Source: Thermoleophilaceae bacterium (lineage in GTDB: Bacteria > Actinomycetota > Thermoleophilia > Solirubrobacterales > Thermoleophilaceae). From it: 64,000 nucleotides of DNA. The notes below the pieces were generated by a model, which had not been told where the DNA came from, did not search any database, and was given only the letters and a program-made list of their open reading frames with translations. Below, piece by piece: positions 19,174 to 27,231 of this stretch. Made by a program: the position numbers and the translations under genes. Numbering within the stretch: position 1 is the stretch's first letter; each line of letters begins with the position of its first letter. Where the stretch lies: NCBI GenBank assembly GCA_036378175.1, contig DASUWY010000051.1, forward strand, positions 106,271-170,270, read 5' to 3'.

Positions 19174-19602
19174 CTACGCCTTGTTGTGCACCACCAACAC
19201 AGGCACCGGCGCCTCGTGCAGCACCTCATGCGACACGCTCCCCAGCAGCGCCGCGCTCGCTCGGCCGCGGCCGCGGGAGCCGATAACGATCAGGTCGTGG
19301 TCGTACTCGCGGGCGGCCTTCACGATCGTGCGCGCCACGTTGCCCTCCAGGAGAAGCGTGGTGATGGGGAGGTTCTTCGGCACTTTTTCGATCGCCTCGT
19401 GAAGGACCTTCTCGTGGTACTCGGGCAGCTCGGCCGCCGTGGCCGCGCCTGCGGCCGTGGTCCTCAGCGAGGCGGGTGCGGGCGTGCACACGTGCAGCAG
19501 AGTGAGACGCGCGTTTGACCCGAGCGCGAGGTCGATCGCCGCGTCGAGGGCGAGGTTCGACTCCTTCGAGCCGTCGATCGCGACGAGCAGGTTCCGGTAC
19601 AC
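19174..19602 (-). CDS. Universal stress protein (UspA family), ATP-binding type
   Basis: The 142-residue single-domain Usp starts with YRNLLVAIDGSKES. It carries the ATP-binding motif Gx2Gx9G(S/T) at residues 108-122 (GSRGRGRASAALLGS), so it belongs to the nucleotide-binding subgroup. The GTG at 19602 is chosen because GGAG lies just before it, and the upstream MFS stop is two bases away. The longer open frame is antisense to nothing useful; it is only the shadow of the MFS gene. The protein is probably co-transcribed with the MFS/TetR genes as a stress operon. Confidence 0.9.
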   Translation of the reverse strand: MYRNLLVAIDGSKESNLALDAAIDLALGSNARLTLLHVCTPAPASLRTTAAGAATAAELPEYHEKVLHEAIEKVPKNLPITTLLLEGNVARTIVKAAREYDHDLIVIGSRGRGRASAALLGSVSHEVLHEAPVPVLVVHNKA

Positions 19603-19604
19603 GC

Positions 19605-21035
19605 CTAGCTCCGTGACCCGGCGGTGACAGGTGCTGGGGCGGTCGGCGCGGCGCTTGGCTTGCTCGGCACCGCGAGTGCCGACAGGAAGCTCACGAATAG
19701 CGCCCCCGCCGCAATGCCGAACGCAATCGTGAAGCCGCGCTCCATAGGCACTCCGGACGCCTCGAGCGAGGCGGAGATGATGCTCGCCGCCACCTGGCCG
19801 CCGATGGCGCCGCCGATGGTTCGCATGATGGTGTTCATTCCGGTGGCCACGCCGGTCTGCCCTGGTGGCACGGCCTCCACGATCAGGTTCGCGAGCGCCG
19901 CAAACGCGAGGCCGATGCCCGCGCCGAGAAGGAGGCTCGAGAGGTAGATCTCCCACCGCTGCGTATTGGCGGCGGCGAGCAGCACGAAGCACACCATCGT
20001 GAGGAGCGCGCCCGCCATAAGCGCCACGCGCGATCCCACGCTGTGCGCGATCCGGCCGGCGAGCGGGCTCACCGCGAGCATGCCCGCCGTGGACGGGATG
20101 AGGAAGAGGCCGGCCTGGGTGACCGACGCGTGGAAGCCGTAGCCGGCACCGGCGGGCGCCTCCACGAACTGCGGGATCGTGATGAACGAGCCGTACATGC
20201 CGAAGCCGAGGAGGATCGCGGCGAGATTGGTGGTCCACACGCCGCGCAGCCGCATCATCGACATGTCCACGAGCGGCTCCGGCGCGCGCGACTCCGCCAC
20301 GATCCACAGCACGAGCAGCACCACGGCCGCCACGAACAACCCGATCACGCGCGGATCGCTCCAGCCCCAGAGCGGTCCCTGGCTGGTACCGAGCAGGAGC
20401 GCGACCAGCCACGCAGACAGCAGACCGGCGCCCACCCAGTTCACCCGGCCGCCGGGCTTGAGCGGCGATTCCGGCACGAACAGGTGCGTGGCCACCGCCG
20501 CGATCACGGTGGGGATCAGCGGCAGCCAGAACAGCCAGTGGTAGGAGAGGTGCTCGAGTATCGGCCCGGCGAGCACGATGCCCGCGCCGCCGCCCACGCC
20601 CAGCAGGGCGGAGATGAACCCGATGCCGCTGGCCACGCGTCTCGGCGGGAACTCGTCGCGGATGATCCCGAACGCGAGCGGGAAGATCGCCCCGCCCGTG
20701 CCCTGGATCACGCGGCCCACCACGAGCAGCGCGATCGAGCTTGAGAGCGCCGACACGAGCGTGCCGCCCGCGAGGATGAGCAGCACGACGAGGAGCGTGT
20801 GCTCCTTGCCGAACATGTCGCCGAGGCGCCCGGCGATCGGCGTGGCCACGGACGCGCTCAGGAGGAACGAGGTGAAGACCCAGGTGGCGTGCGTGGGGGT
20901 GGTGTGAAGGTCGTGCTGGATCACGGGCAGCGCCGGCGCCACCAGCGACTGGAGCAGCGAGTACGAGATGCCCGCCAGGGCGAGGACGGAGAAGGTGAGG
21001 CCATAGTGCTGGCGCTCCACGCCGGGCTCCGTCAT
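19605..21035 (-). CDS. MFS drug exporter, DHA2 (EmrB/QacA-like) family
   Basis: The 476-residue protein has about 14 hydrophobic segments. Motif A is GRLGDMFGKEHT and the antiporter motif C-like segment is GFISALLGVGGGAGIVLAGPI. It should export hydrophobic toxic compounds using the proton gradient. Its ATG overlaps the stop of the upstream tetR gene by four bases. Together with tetR upstream and uspA downstream it forms one operon, which suggests repression by the TetR protein. Confidence 0.88.
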   Translation of the reverse strand: MTEPGVERQHYGLTFSVLALAGISYSLLQSLVAPALPVIQHDLHTTPTHATWVFTSFLLSASVATPIAGRLGDMFGKEHTLLVVLLILAGGTLVSALSSSIALLVVGRVIQGTGGAIFPLAFGIIRDEFPPRRVASGIGFISALLGVGGGAGIVLAGPILEHLSYHWLFWLPLIPTVIAAVATHLFVPESPLKPGGRVNWVGAGLLSAWLVALLLGTSQGPLWGWSDPRVIGLFVAAVVLLVLWIVAESRAPEPLVDMSMMRLRGVWTTNLAAILLGFGMYGSFITIPQFVEAPAGAGYGFHASVTQAGLFLIPSTAGMLAVSPLAGRIAHSVGSRVALMAGALLTMVCFVLLAAANTQRWEIYLSSLLLGAGIGLAFAALANLIVEAVPPGQTGVATGMNTIMRTIGGAIGGQVAASIISASLEASGVPMERGFTIAFGIAAGALFVSFLSALAVPSKPSAAPTAPAPVTAGSRS

Positions 21036-21610
21036 CGCGAGCCGCTCCTGCGAGCCGGGGCGAGCCCCTGCGCCACGAGGCGGGTGACGAGGCGCTCGGC
21101 CTCGCGCTCGTTCGTCTCGCCCTCGGAGAGCTGGTCGAGCGCGGCGAGCATCAGGCTGCGGATGGCGAGCACCGCCCAGTCCACCGGCACGCTGCGCGTG
21201 ATCTCGCCACGGCGCTGCCCGCGCTCCACGGCGGCCGCCAGCGCGCTCGCTATGCGCTCGCGCGGCTCGGGATGCTCGTCACTGCGCCAGTTGCTGAGGA
21301 AGCGATAGCGGTCCCCAAGCTCGATGACGGCGTGCACGATGCTCTCGATGCATTCCACCGAGGAGCCCTCGTCCAACGGGCATTTCTGCACCGCCGCCAC
21401 CGCCTCCTGCGCCGCCTGGGCGCGGATGGCGGCCATGAGGTCGTCGCGCGAGGGGAAGTGGCGGTAGAGCGTCGCGCGCCCCACGCCGGCGTGTACGGCC
21501 ACCTCGTTCATTCCCGCGGCAGGGTCGAGCGCGAACACGTGGATCGCGGACTCGAGGATGCGGTCGATGTTCCGCGCCGCGTCCGCGCGTCGTGCTATCT
21601 GAGACGCCAT
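21032..21610 (-). CDS. TetR family transcriptional regulator
   Basis: The 192-residue regulator has an N-terminal helix-turn-helix: ILESAIHVFALDPAAGMNEVAVHAGVGRATLYRHFPSRDDL. The C-terminal ligand domain is variable. The start is the ATG at 21610. The longer frame runs into the divergent marR gene. It sits at the head of the MFS/uspA operon and diverges from marR with about 50 bases between them. Dyads in that gap are candidate operators for either regulator. Confidence 0.88.
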   Translation of the reverse strand: MASQIARRADAARNIDRILESAIHVFALDPAAGMNEVAVHAGVGRATLYRHFPSRDDLMAAIRAQAAQEAVAAVQKCPLDEGSSVECIESIVHAVIELGDRYRFLSNWRSDEHPEPRERIASALAAAVERGQRRGEITRSVPVDWAVLAIRSLMLAALDQLSEGETNEREAERLVTRLVAQGLAPARRSGSR

Positions 21611-21612
21611 CG

Positions 21613-21650
21613 TCCCACATAGTAGTGGGCAGAACGTTGATTCATCAACT
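21613..21650. promoter_or_regulatory. Operator candidates between divergent tetR and marR
   Basis: The 51-base gap contains CCCAC-N6-GTGGG (21613-21628) and, further right, GTTGAT-TC-ATCAAC. The second closely matches the TTGA/TCAA dyads in front of the YceI gene (about 22200-22257). One MarR protein may therefore control both promoters. Confidence 0.5.
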
Positions 21651-21661
21651 AAACTCTGGTC

Positions 21662-22141
21662 GTGAGCACCAAGCAGACCACAGGCCTTGAAGGAGTGGAT
21701 CTCGCCGCCTGGCGGGGCTTCCTCCTCAGTCACGCCGCGATCACGCGCGAGCTCGACGCCGACCTGGTCGCGCGCCACGGCCTCACCTCACGCGACTACG
21801 AGGTGCTCCTCTTCCTCGCGCAGGAACCGGATCGCCGGCTGGCAATGTCCGAGCTGGCCAAGCGCACGATGCTCACCCGCTCGGGCGTGACCCGCCTCGT
21901 GGACGGGCTGTGCCGTGTGGATCTCGTCGAGCGGGTGTCCTGCCCGTCCGACGCGCGCGTCTCCTACGCCCAGCTCACCGACTCCGGCTATCAGCGCCTC
22001 CGCGAAGCCGGCCGAACGCACATCGACGGCATCCGCGCCGCCTTCCTGTCTCACTTCTCAGAAGACGAAGTGACGCAGCTCGCCGAGCTCCTGGGCCGCC
22101 TCCCAGGCGCAGCCGGTGCGGGTACCTGCTCGGTCGACTAG
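21662..22141 (+). CDS. MarR family transcriptional regulator
   Basis: The 159-residue winged-helix protein contains TSRDYEVLLFLAQEPDRRLAMSELAKRTMLTRSGVTRLVDGL, the MarR DNA-binding core, followed by a wing with SDARVSYAQLTDSG. The start is GTG at 21662. The stop codon is the first three bases of the G-rich repeat at 22139. It lies between the MFS operon and the YceI/CatE-like genes, whose upstream TTGA...TCAA dyads suggest that they are its targets. Confidence 0.88.
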   Translation: MSTKQTTGLEGVDLAAWRGFLLSHAAITRELDADLVARHGLTSRDYEVLLFLAQEPDRRLAMSELAKRTMLTRSGVTRLVDGLCRVDLVERVSCPSDARVSYAQLTDSGYQRLREAGRTHIDGIRAAFLSHFSEDEVTQLAELLGRLPGAAGAGTCSVD

Positions 22142-22195
22142 GTCGCAGGTCGCAAGCCGCAGGTCGCAGGGCTGCGACCTGCCACCTGCGACCCT
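22139..22195. repeat. Stop-anchored GGTCGCAG-word inverted repeat (element B)
   Basis: Starting at the marR stop codon, TAGGTCGCAGGTCGCA is followed by further copies of the word. Then comes the complementary arm CTGCGACCTGCCACCTGCGACC. It shares the exact 20-mer GCGACCTGCCACCTGCGACC (22174-22193) with element A, 13 kb away. It probably folds into the marR transcription terminator. Confidence 0.75.
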
Positions 22196-22199
22196 TGAT

Positions 22200-22257
22200 C
22201 AGTCAATAGTTGACACCACAACATTTACCCGCTACAGTAGTTGACAGATCAACTGTT
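22200..22257. promoter_or_regulatory. Tandem TTGA/TCAA dyads upstream of the YceI gene
   Basis: Two inverted repeats, GTCAA-TAG-TTGAC and AGTTGA-CAGA-TCAACT, lie in the 95 bases before the YceI start. They resemble the dyad in front of marR, as expected for a regulon of one MarR repressor. Confidence 0.55.
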
Positions 22258-22290
22258 TCACCCTCTTTCGTTCAAGGGAGTCCTTCAAAA

Positions 22291-22848
22291 ATGAGCACCA
22301 CCGCAGCAAGTCCCACCACTTCCATTCCCGCCGGCACCTGGAACATCGACCCCTCGCATTCGAGCGTCGAGTTCACGGTGAAGCACATGGGCATCGCCAC
22401 CGTGCGCGGGCAGTTCACCCAGTTCGAGGGCGCGATCGAGTCCGACGGGGAGCGCGCGAGCGTGACCGGCACCGTGGATGCCTCCAGCGTCACCACGCAC
22501 AACCAGCAGCGTGACGAGCACCTCGCGTCGTCGGACTTCTTCGGCGTCGAGGAGCACCCGCAGATCACCTTCAAGGCCGACTCGATCGAGCTCGGCGAGG
22601 ACAGCACGGTGCGTATCCCCGGCGAGATCACGATCAAGGGCGTGACCAAGCCGATCGAGCTCACCGGCGAGTACACGGGCGGCGGCGTGGACCCGTGGGG
22701 CAACGAGCGCGTGGGCATCGAGGCCACCGGCAAGGTGGACCGCCGCGAGTTCGGCCTCGAGTGGAACCAGCCGCTCACCGGTGGCGGCGTGCTCGTGAGC
22801 AACGGCGTGACGCTGCTCCTCTCCGCGTCGGCGGTGAAGGGCGCGTAG
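22291..22848 (+). CDS. YceI family isoprenoid-binding protein
   Basis: The 185-residue protein is a lipocalin-like beta barrel. It has the family start GTWNIDPSHSSVEFTVKHMGIATVRGQF and the later segments EHPQITFKADSIE and IKGVTKPIEL. YceI proteins bind polyisoprenoid quinone-like lipids and are linked to stress. There is no signal peptide here, so it is probably cytoplasmic. AAGGGAG precedes the ATG. It reads into the CatE-like gene after 13 bases, which suggests one operon for handling quinones or aromatic compounds. Confidence 0.9.
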   Translation: MSTTAASPTTSIPAGTWNIDPSHSSVEFTVKHMGIATVRGQFTQFEGAIESDGERASVTGTVDASSVTTHNQQRDEHLASSDFFGVEEHPQITFKADSIELGEDSTVRIPGEITIKGVTKPIELTGEYTGGGVDPWGNERVGIEATGKVDRREFGLEWNQPLTGGGVLVSNGVTLLLSASAVKGA

Positions 22849-22861
22849 CCTGAAGCACCAG

Positions 22862-23713
22862 ATGCTTCCTTCCGCAACGCACATCGGGTCGGTTCACCTG
22901 ACCGTGCGTGACCTTGAAGCCCAGCGCTCCTTCTACGAGGGGGCGCTGGGTCTTCACGTGCTCGAGCGCGATGGTCAGACGCTCGGGCTGGGTCCCGAGG
23001 CCGGTCCGGTGATCCTCCGCCTCACCGGTGAGCCGGATGCGCCGCGCCGTCCGCACGGCACCACCGGGCTCTTCCACTTCGCCGTGCTCGTGCCCACCCG
23101 GGCCGATCTCGGCGAGGCGCTGCGGCGCGTGGTGGAGAACGGCTGGCGCTTCACCGGCGCCTCCGACCATCTCGTGAGCGAGGCGCTCTACCTCAACGAT
23201 CCCGAGGGCAACGGCATCGAGATCTATCGGGACCGTCGGCGCGACGAGTGGCCGCGCGACGACGAGGGCGTGGTGCAGATGGCCACGCTTCCGCTCGACA
23301 TCGAGGGCGTGCTCGGCGAGGTGGACGGGGCGACGCCGGTGCCGCCGCTGATGCCCGCGGGCACCTACATCGGCCACGTGCACCTGCAGGTGGCGAACCT
23401 GCACGACGCCGAGGCTTTCTATGCGTGCGCGCTCGGCTTCGACGTGATGGTGCGCACCTACCCGGGCGCGCTGTTCGTCTCCGCGGGTGGCTACCACCAC
23501 CACATCGGGCTGAACACCTGGGAGAGCGCCGGCGGCTCACCGCCGCCCGAGGGCTCCACGGGGCTGCGCTCGTTCGAGGTGGTGCTCCCGAGCAGCGAGG
23601 ACGCCGAACGCGTGGCGGCCCAGGCGCGCGCTGCGGGAGCCGACGTGAGCACGAGCGACGGCCACGCGATCGTGCTCGACCCGTGGCGCGACGCGGTCCT
23701 TCTCACCACCTAG
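22862..23713 (+). CDS. Ring-cleaving dioxygenase-like protein with two VOC domains (CatE-like)
   Basis: The 283-residue protein has two glyoxalase/extradiol (VOC) domains. The first begins HIGSVHLTVRDLEAQRSFYEG and the second begins YIGHVHLQVANLHDAEAFYA. Candidate metal ligands are the His near the start of the second domain, a His in GGYHHHIGLNTW and a C-terminal Glu. Length and architecture match Bacillus CatE, a catechol-2,3-dioxygenase controlled by MarR-type quinone sensors. Here too a MarR gene is nearby. Stops of this gene and the convergent thioesterase share CTAG. The function is inferred. Confidence 0.8.
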   Translation: MLPSATHIGSVHLTVRDLEAQRSFYEGALGLHVLERDGQTLGLGPEAGPVILRLTGEPDAPRRPHGTTGLFHFAVLVPTRADLGEALRRVVENGWRFTGASDHLVSEALYLNDPEGNGIEIYRDRRRDEWPRDDEGVVQMATLPLDIEGVLGEVDGATPVPPLMPAGTYIGHVHLQVANLHDAEAFYACALGFDVMVRTYPGALFVSAGGYHHHIGLNTWESAGGSPPPEGSTGLRSFEVVLPSSEDAERVAAQARAAGADVSTSDGHAIVLDPWRDAVLLTT

Positions 23714-24117
23714 GCGAAGCGGTAGACCGCGCTTCCGCGCGCAACCACCCGCTCGCCGGGCTCGGTGACGGTCACCTCGCAGAAGCAGATGCTGCGTCCG
23801 CGCCGCACCGGCTTCGCGGTGGCGAGGAGGTCGCCCCCGCGGGCGGCCTCCACGTAGTCCACCGTCATCGACACCGTTGAGCCGGTGGCCGAGTCCGGCA
23901 CCTCTTCGTCATCCGCCCACGCGGCGGCCATGGCGGCGGTGTCGATGAGCGTGGCGATCGCCCCGCCGTGCACCACGTCGCCCACGGTTGCGACCTCCGG
24001 GCGGTAGGGGAGCACGAGCTCCGCGAGATCCGGCTCGAGCGTCTGAAGCTCGATACCAAGGTGCCGGACGAGCGGCGATCTCGGGATGAACTCGCGGATG
24101 AGCTCGCGCCTGGTCAC
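23710..24117 (-). CDS. PaaI-type hotdog-fold thioesterase
   Basis: The 135-residue protein is a single hotdog domain. The active-site region VGDVVHGGAIATLIDTAAMAAA matches the PaaI/YdiI pattern (HGG followed by an acidic residue in the long helix). It probably hydrolyses acyl- or aryl-CoA thioesters. The start is GTG at 24117. The upstream gap of 20 bases to the divergent methyltransferase is very short. Confidence 0.85.
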   Translation of the reverse strand: MTRRELIREFIPRSPLVRHLGIELQTLEPDLAELVLPYRPEVATVGDVVHGGAIATLIDTAAMAAAWADDEEVPDSATGSTVSMTVDYVEAARGGDLLATAKPVRRGRSICFCEVTVTEPGERVVARGSAVYRFA

Positions 24118-24137
24118 GGCCTGTCAGGCTAACGGGC

Positions 24138-24932
24138 ATGACGGGCTCGCAATCACTCGACTGGGGCATCGGCAGCTACGAGCGCACGGCGGATCAGCTG
24201 ATGCCCGCGGCACATGCGCTGGTGGAGAGCGCCGCACCGGCGCAGGGGGAGCGCGTGATCGACGTGGGCTGCGGCACCGGCAACGCGGCGCTGCTGGCGG
24301 CGCAGCGCGGCGCGCACGTGACGGGCGTGGATCCCGCCGAACGGCTGCTGGAGGTCGCGCGCGGGCGCGCCCGCGAGCAGGGGCTGAGCGCGGAGTTCGT
24401 GCCGGGCGAGGCGGCGTCGCTGCCGGTGGGGGACGGCGAGGTGGAGCTCGTCCTCTCGGTGTTCGGGCTGATCTTCGCGCCGGACGCGCAGGCGGCCGCT
24501 GCGGAGCTCGAACGCGTCACCGCGCCCGGCGGGCGGCTCGTGTTCAGCGCCTGGCTCCCGGGCGGCGCAATCGCCACGGCAAACCGGCTCGCGCGCGAGG
24601 CCACCAGCGTGGCGCTCGGCTCGCCGCCGGCGCCGCCGCCGTTCGCGTGGCATGAGCGCGGAGCACTCGAGGAGCTGCTCGGCCCGCGCGGCTTCCGCGT
24701 TTCGCTCGAGGAGCGGCCGATCTCGTTCACGGGTCCGACCGCGGCCGAGTACCTCGACGCCGAGCTCAGCACCCATCCCGTGGCCGTGGCCGGTGCACGC
24801 GTGCTCGAGCCGCGCGGCGAGCTCGACGCGCTGCGCACCCGGATGCTCGAGGTGCTCGAGCGGGAGAACGAGGACCCGGACGCCTTCCGCGTGACCAGCC
24901 GCTACGTGATCGTCACGGCCAGCCGCAGCTAG
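24138..24932 (+). CDS. Class I SAM-dependent methyltransferase
   Basis: The 264-residue protein has the SAM-binding motif I VIDVGCGTGNAALLA, an acidic residue ending strand 2 (VTGVDPAERL) and motif III-like LERVTAPGGRLVFSAW. The pattern is of the UbiE/Methyltransf_11 type. The substrate cannot be inferred. Its stop overlaps that of the convergent merR gene through CTAG. Confidence 0.85.
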   Translation: MTGSQSLDWGIGSYERTADQLMPAAHALVESAAPAQGERVIDVGCGTGNAALLAAQRGAHVTGVDPAERLLEVARGRAREQGLSAEFVPGEAASLPVGDGEVELVLSVFGLIFAPDAQAAAAELERVTAPGGRLVFSAWLPGGAIATANRLAREATSVALGSPPAPPPFAWHERGALEELLGPRGFRVSLEERPISFTGPTAAEYLDAELSTHPVAVAGARVLEPRGELDALRTRMLEVLERENEDPDAFRVTSRYVIVTASRS

Positions 24933-25675
24933 CTGTCGAGCACCTTGCTGAAGCGGCGCTCTGCCGCGCTCGTCATCTTCTGCTTGAACGCCGCGAGCAG
25001 AGCGTCGCTCGCGAGCGGGCGCAGGCGCTCGAGCGCGTCCCGCTTGCGGGCCCACTCGGCCGGGTCGTGGCCCCCGTCCTGAGGCAGCTCGCCGAGCACG
25101 TCGTCCACGAAAACGCGCACGAACGCGTCCGCCACCGCGGATGAGTGCCGCATGACGCGCTCGGCCACGGCCAGCACGTGGTCGATCGGTACGCCCTGCC
25201 GGATCAGCTCCTCGCCCGCGGCGAACAGCGTGGGGCTCGGGATCTCCCAGCGATCCTCGCCGAGCGGCTTGATCAGCCCCAGCTTGATCGCCTTGCGCGC
25301 CACCTTCTCCTCGTACGGGCCGTGCAGGCGCTCGTCGAGCTCCTCCTGGGTGATGTACTCGGGCTGCTCGTCGCCGAACGGCGTGAGCACGGCGCGCTTG
25401 AAGCCGAGCGCCTCCTCCACGGCGCCGCTCGAACCCTCGATCAGCCGCTCGATCGCCTTGAGGTTGAAGCCTTCGGCCTGCATCTCCTGGATGAGCTTGA
25501 TGCGGGCGAGGTGCTCCTCGTCGTAATAGCCCGTACGCGCTTCCACCACGGGCGGCGGCAGCAGCCCGCGTGACTGGTGGGCGCGGATGTTGCGCACCGT
25601 CATGCCCGTCTTCTGCGCGAGCTGATCGATCGTCAGGCGGCTCTCGCCGTTCGATGTTGACGCCATCACAGCCAT
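24929..25675 (-). CDS. MerR family transcriptional regulator
   Basis: From the ATG at 25675 the product is 248 residues (an ATG at 25666 is possible). The N-terminal MerR helix-turn-helix and wing read LTIDQLAQKTGMTVRNIRAHQSRGLLPPP, then RTGYYDEEHLARIKLIQEMQ. A long helical effector region without a Cys cluster follows, so it is unlikely to be a metal sensor. It diverges from an alpha/beta hydrolase gene, and the 67-base gap holds two interleaved dyads that fit MerR operators. Confidence 0.85.
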   Translation of the reverse strand: MAVMASTSNGESRLTIDQLAQKTGMTVRNIRAHQSRGLLPPPVVEARTGYYDEEHLARIKLIQEMQAEGFNLKAIERLIEGSSGAVEEALGFKRAVLTPFGDEQPEYITQEELDERLHGPYEEKVARKAIKLGLIKPLGEDRWEIPSPTLFAAGEELIRQGVPIDHVLAVAERVMRHSSAVADAFVRVFVDDVLGELPQDGGHDPAEWARKRDALERLRPLASDALLAAFKQKMTSAAERRFSKVLDS

Positions 25676-25683
25676 GTTAGGAA

Positions 25684-25710
25684 GTTTCAAGTTACATGAA
25701 ACGGTGTAAC
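25684..25710. promoter_or_regulatory. Two interleaved dyads between merR and the hydrolase gene
   Basis: GTTTCA (25684-25689) pairs with TGAAAC (25697-25702). GTTACA (25691-25696) pairs with TGTAAC (25705-25710). The offset, overlapping arrangement between divergent genes suggests an operator for the MerR protein controlling both directions. Confidence 0.55.
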
Positions 25711-25742
25711 ACTGGCAAGTGACGAGTGTTGGTGTTCGACCT

Positions 25743-26648
25743 ATGGCAAGCAAGAAGAAGACAGCAATTCGCTCCGAGGAGATCGAGCTCCACGGCCATC
25801 GCGTGAGCTACCGCGTGGCGGGGGAGGGGCCCGTGATCCTGCTGATCCACGGCATCGCCGGACGCTCCGAGCAGTGGCTCGACTCGATGACGCTGCTCGC
25901 CGAGACGAACACGGTGATCGCGCCAGACCTGCTCGGCCACGGCCGCTCGGCCAAGCCGCGCGGCGACTACTCGCTCGGGGCCTACGCGGCCGGTCTGCGC
26001 GACCTGCTGTTGGCGCTCGACCATCGCAAGGCCACAGTGGTGGGTCATTCGCTGGGCGGCGGAATCGCGCTTCAGTTCGCGTACCAGTTCCCCGAGCGCA
26101 GCGCGCGGCTCGTGCTTGTGTCGAGCGGCGGGCTCGGCCGCGAGGTCCACCTGCTGCTGCGCGCCGCCACGCTGCCCGGCTCCGAGTTCGTGCTGCCGCT
26201 GATCTCGAACGGGACGGTTCGCGACGCCGGCACCACCGTGTCGCAGCTGGTGGGGAAGCTCGGCTTCCGCGCTGGATCCGACATCGCCGAGTTCGCGCGC
26301 GGCTATGGCTCGCTCGCCGACGGCGACGCGCGGCAGGCCTTCCTGCACACGCTGCGCGCGGTGATCGACCCCGGTGGCCAGCGGGTGAACGCGTCCGACC
26401 GCCTCTACCTCGCCGAGGACATGCCCACCCTGATCGTGTGGGGCAGGCGCGACCCGATCATCCCGGTGGCCCACGCCGGCATCGCCCACCGCGGGATGCC
26501 CGGCAGCCGCCTCGAGGTGTTCGACGACGCCGGGCACTTCCCGCAGCTGGACGAGCCGGTGCGGTTCGCGCGCGCCCTCACGGACTTCATCGCGTCCACC
26601 GACGAGGCGGAGGTCGACGCGGACGCGATGCGGGCGCGGCTCGTCTAG
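25743..26648 (+). CDS. Alpha/beta hydrolase
   Basis: The 301-residue hydrolase has the oxyanion HG motif LLIHGIAG, the nucleophile elbow GHSLGG (Ser103), an Asp in IVWGRRDPIIP and the His in DDAGHFPQLDEP. It is therefore catalytically complete. The start is the ATG at 25743. The family includes esterases, epoxide hydrolases and dehalogenases, and the substrate is unknown. It diverges from merR and is probably regulated by it. Its stop is shared as CTAG with the convergent lipoprotein-repeat gene. Confidence 0.85.
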   Translation: MASKKKTAIRSEEIELHGHRVSYRVAGEGPVILLIHGIAGRSEQWLDSMTLLAETNTVIAPDLLGHGRSAKPRGDYSLGAYAAGLRDLLLALDHRKATVVGHSLGGGIALQFAYQFPERSARLVLVSSGGLGREVHLLLRAATLPGSEFVLPLISNGTVRDAGTTVSQLVGKLGFRAGSDIAEFARGYGSLADGDARQAFLHTLRAVIDPGGQRVNASDRLYLAEDMPTLIVWGRRDPIIPVAHAGIAHRGMPGSRLEVFDDAGHFPQLDEPVRFARALTDFIASTDEAEVDADAMRARLV

Positions 26649-27103
26649 CGCTTCACCGCGTTGCCCCGGGCGTTCATCACGTACCAGAGGGCGCCGAAGT
26701 TCGTCGAGCGCTGACCGTTCGCCTGCCCGGCCCTCGAGTCACCCGCGTAGGCGTAGAGCGGGTGCCCGTTGTACGTGGCCTGGAGCTTCCCGTCCTTGCG
26801 CCGGGTGGTGCCGAGCTTGCCGGCGCTCACGCCGCTACCCGCCCTCGGCTTGCCGGTGGTGAGCGCGGGCGGCCAGAACTTGGCGCACTGCCCGTTGCAC
26901 GCGCTCCTGCCGTGCTTGTCCTTCTCGAACAGGTAGAGCGTCTGGCCGTGGCCGTTCACGAGGATCTTGCCCAGGCGGCCAACCTTCTTCAGCTGGATGG
27001 TGGCGGCTTTCGAGGCGCGGGCCTGGTGAGCGCCGGCGGTGGTCACACCGATGACGATCAGCACAGCGCCGAGTGCCATCACCGGGAGGAGCAAGCGCTT
27101 CAT
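26645..27103 (-). CDS. Secreted protein with PF03640-type (lipoprotein_15) repeats
   Basis: The 152-residue protein has a signal peptide (LLLPVMALGAVLIVIGVTTAGA). It has two copies of the secreted repeat seen in COG4315 proteins: LGKILVNGHGQTLYLFEKDKHGRSACNGQCAKFWPP and DGKLQATYNGHPLYAYAGD. The Cys-x3-Cys pair is typical. The molecular role of the family is unknown; members are often found near redox proteins. It is divergent from the His-rich/heme-protein pair at 27232-28292. Confidence 0.85.
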   Translation of the reverse strand: MKRLLLPVMALGAVLIVIGVTTAGAHQARASKAATIQLKKVGRLGKILVNGHGQTLYLFEKDKHGRSACNGQCAKFWPPALTTGKPRAGSGVSAGKLGTTRRKDGKLQATYNGHPLYAYAGDSRAGQANGQRSTNFGALWYVMNARGNAVKR

Positions 27104-27231
27104 GGGGTCGTTCCTTTCCGTCGTTCCGGTCGGACGGTTGGTGAGACGCGGCCGCGGTCCCGATCCTTCCCAAGCAAGCGGTGGAGAGCTAAGAAAATGC
27201 TCACTGCGCCCTTAAGGGGTTGTGAGCGGAC

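Noticed and set aside
19603..20412. 412-residue leftward frame with Usp at its end
   Set aside because: Only the last 142 residues are a real protein. The rest is the MFS gene read in another frame.
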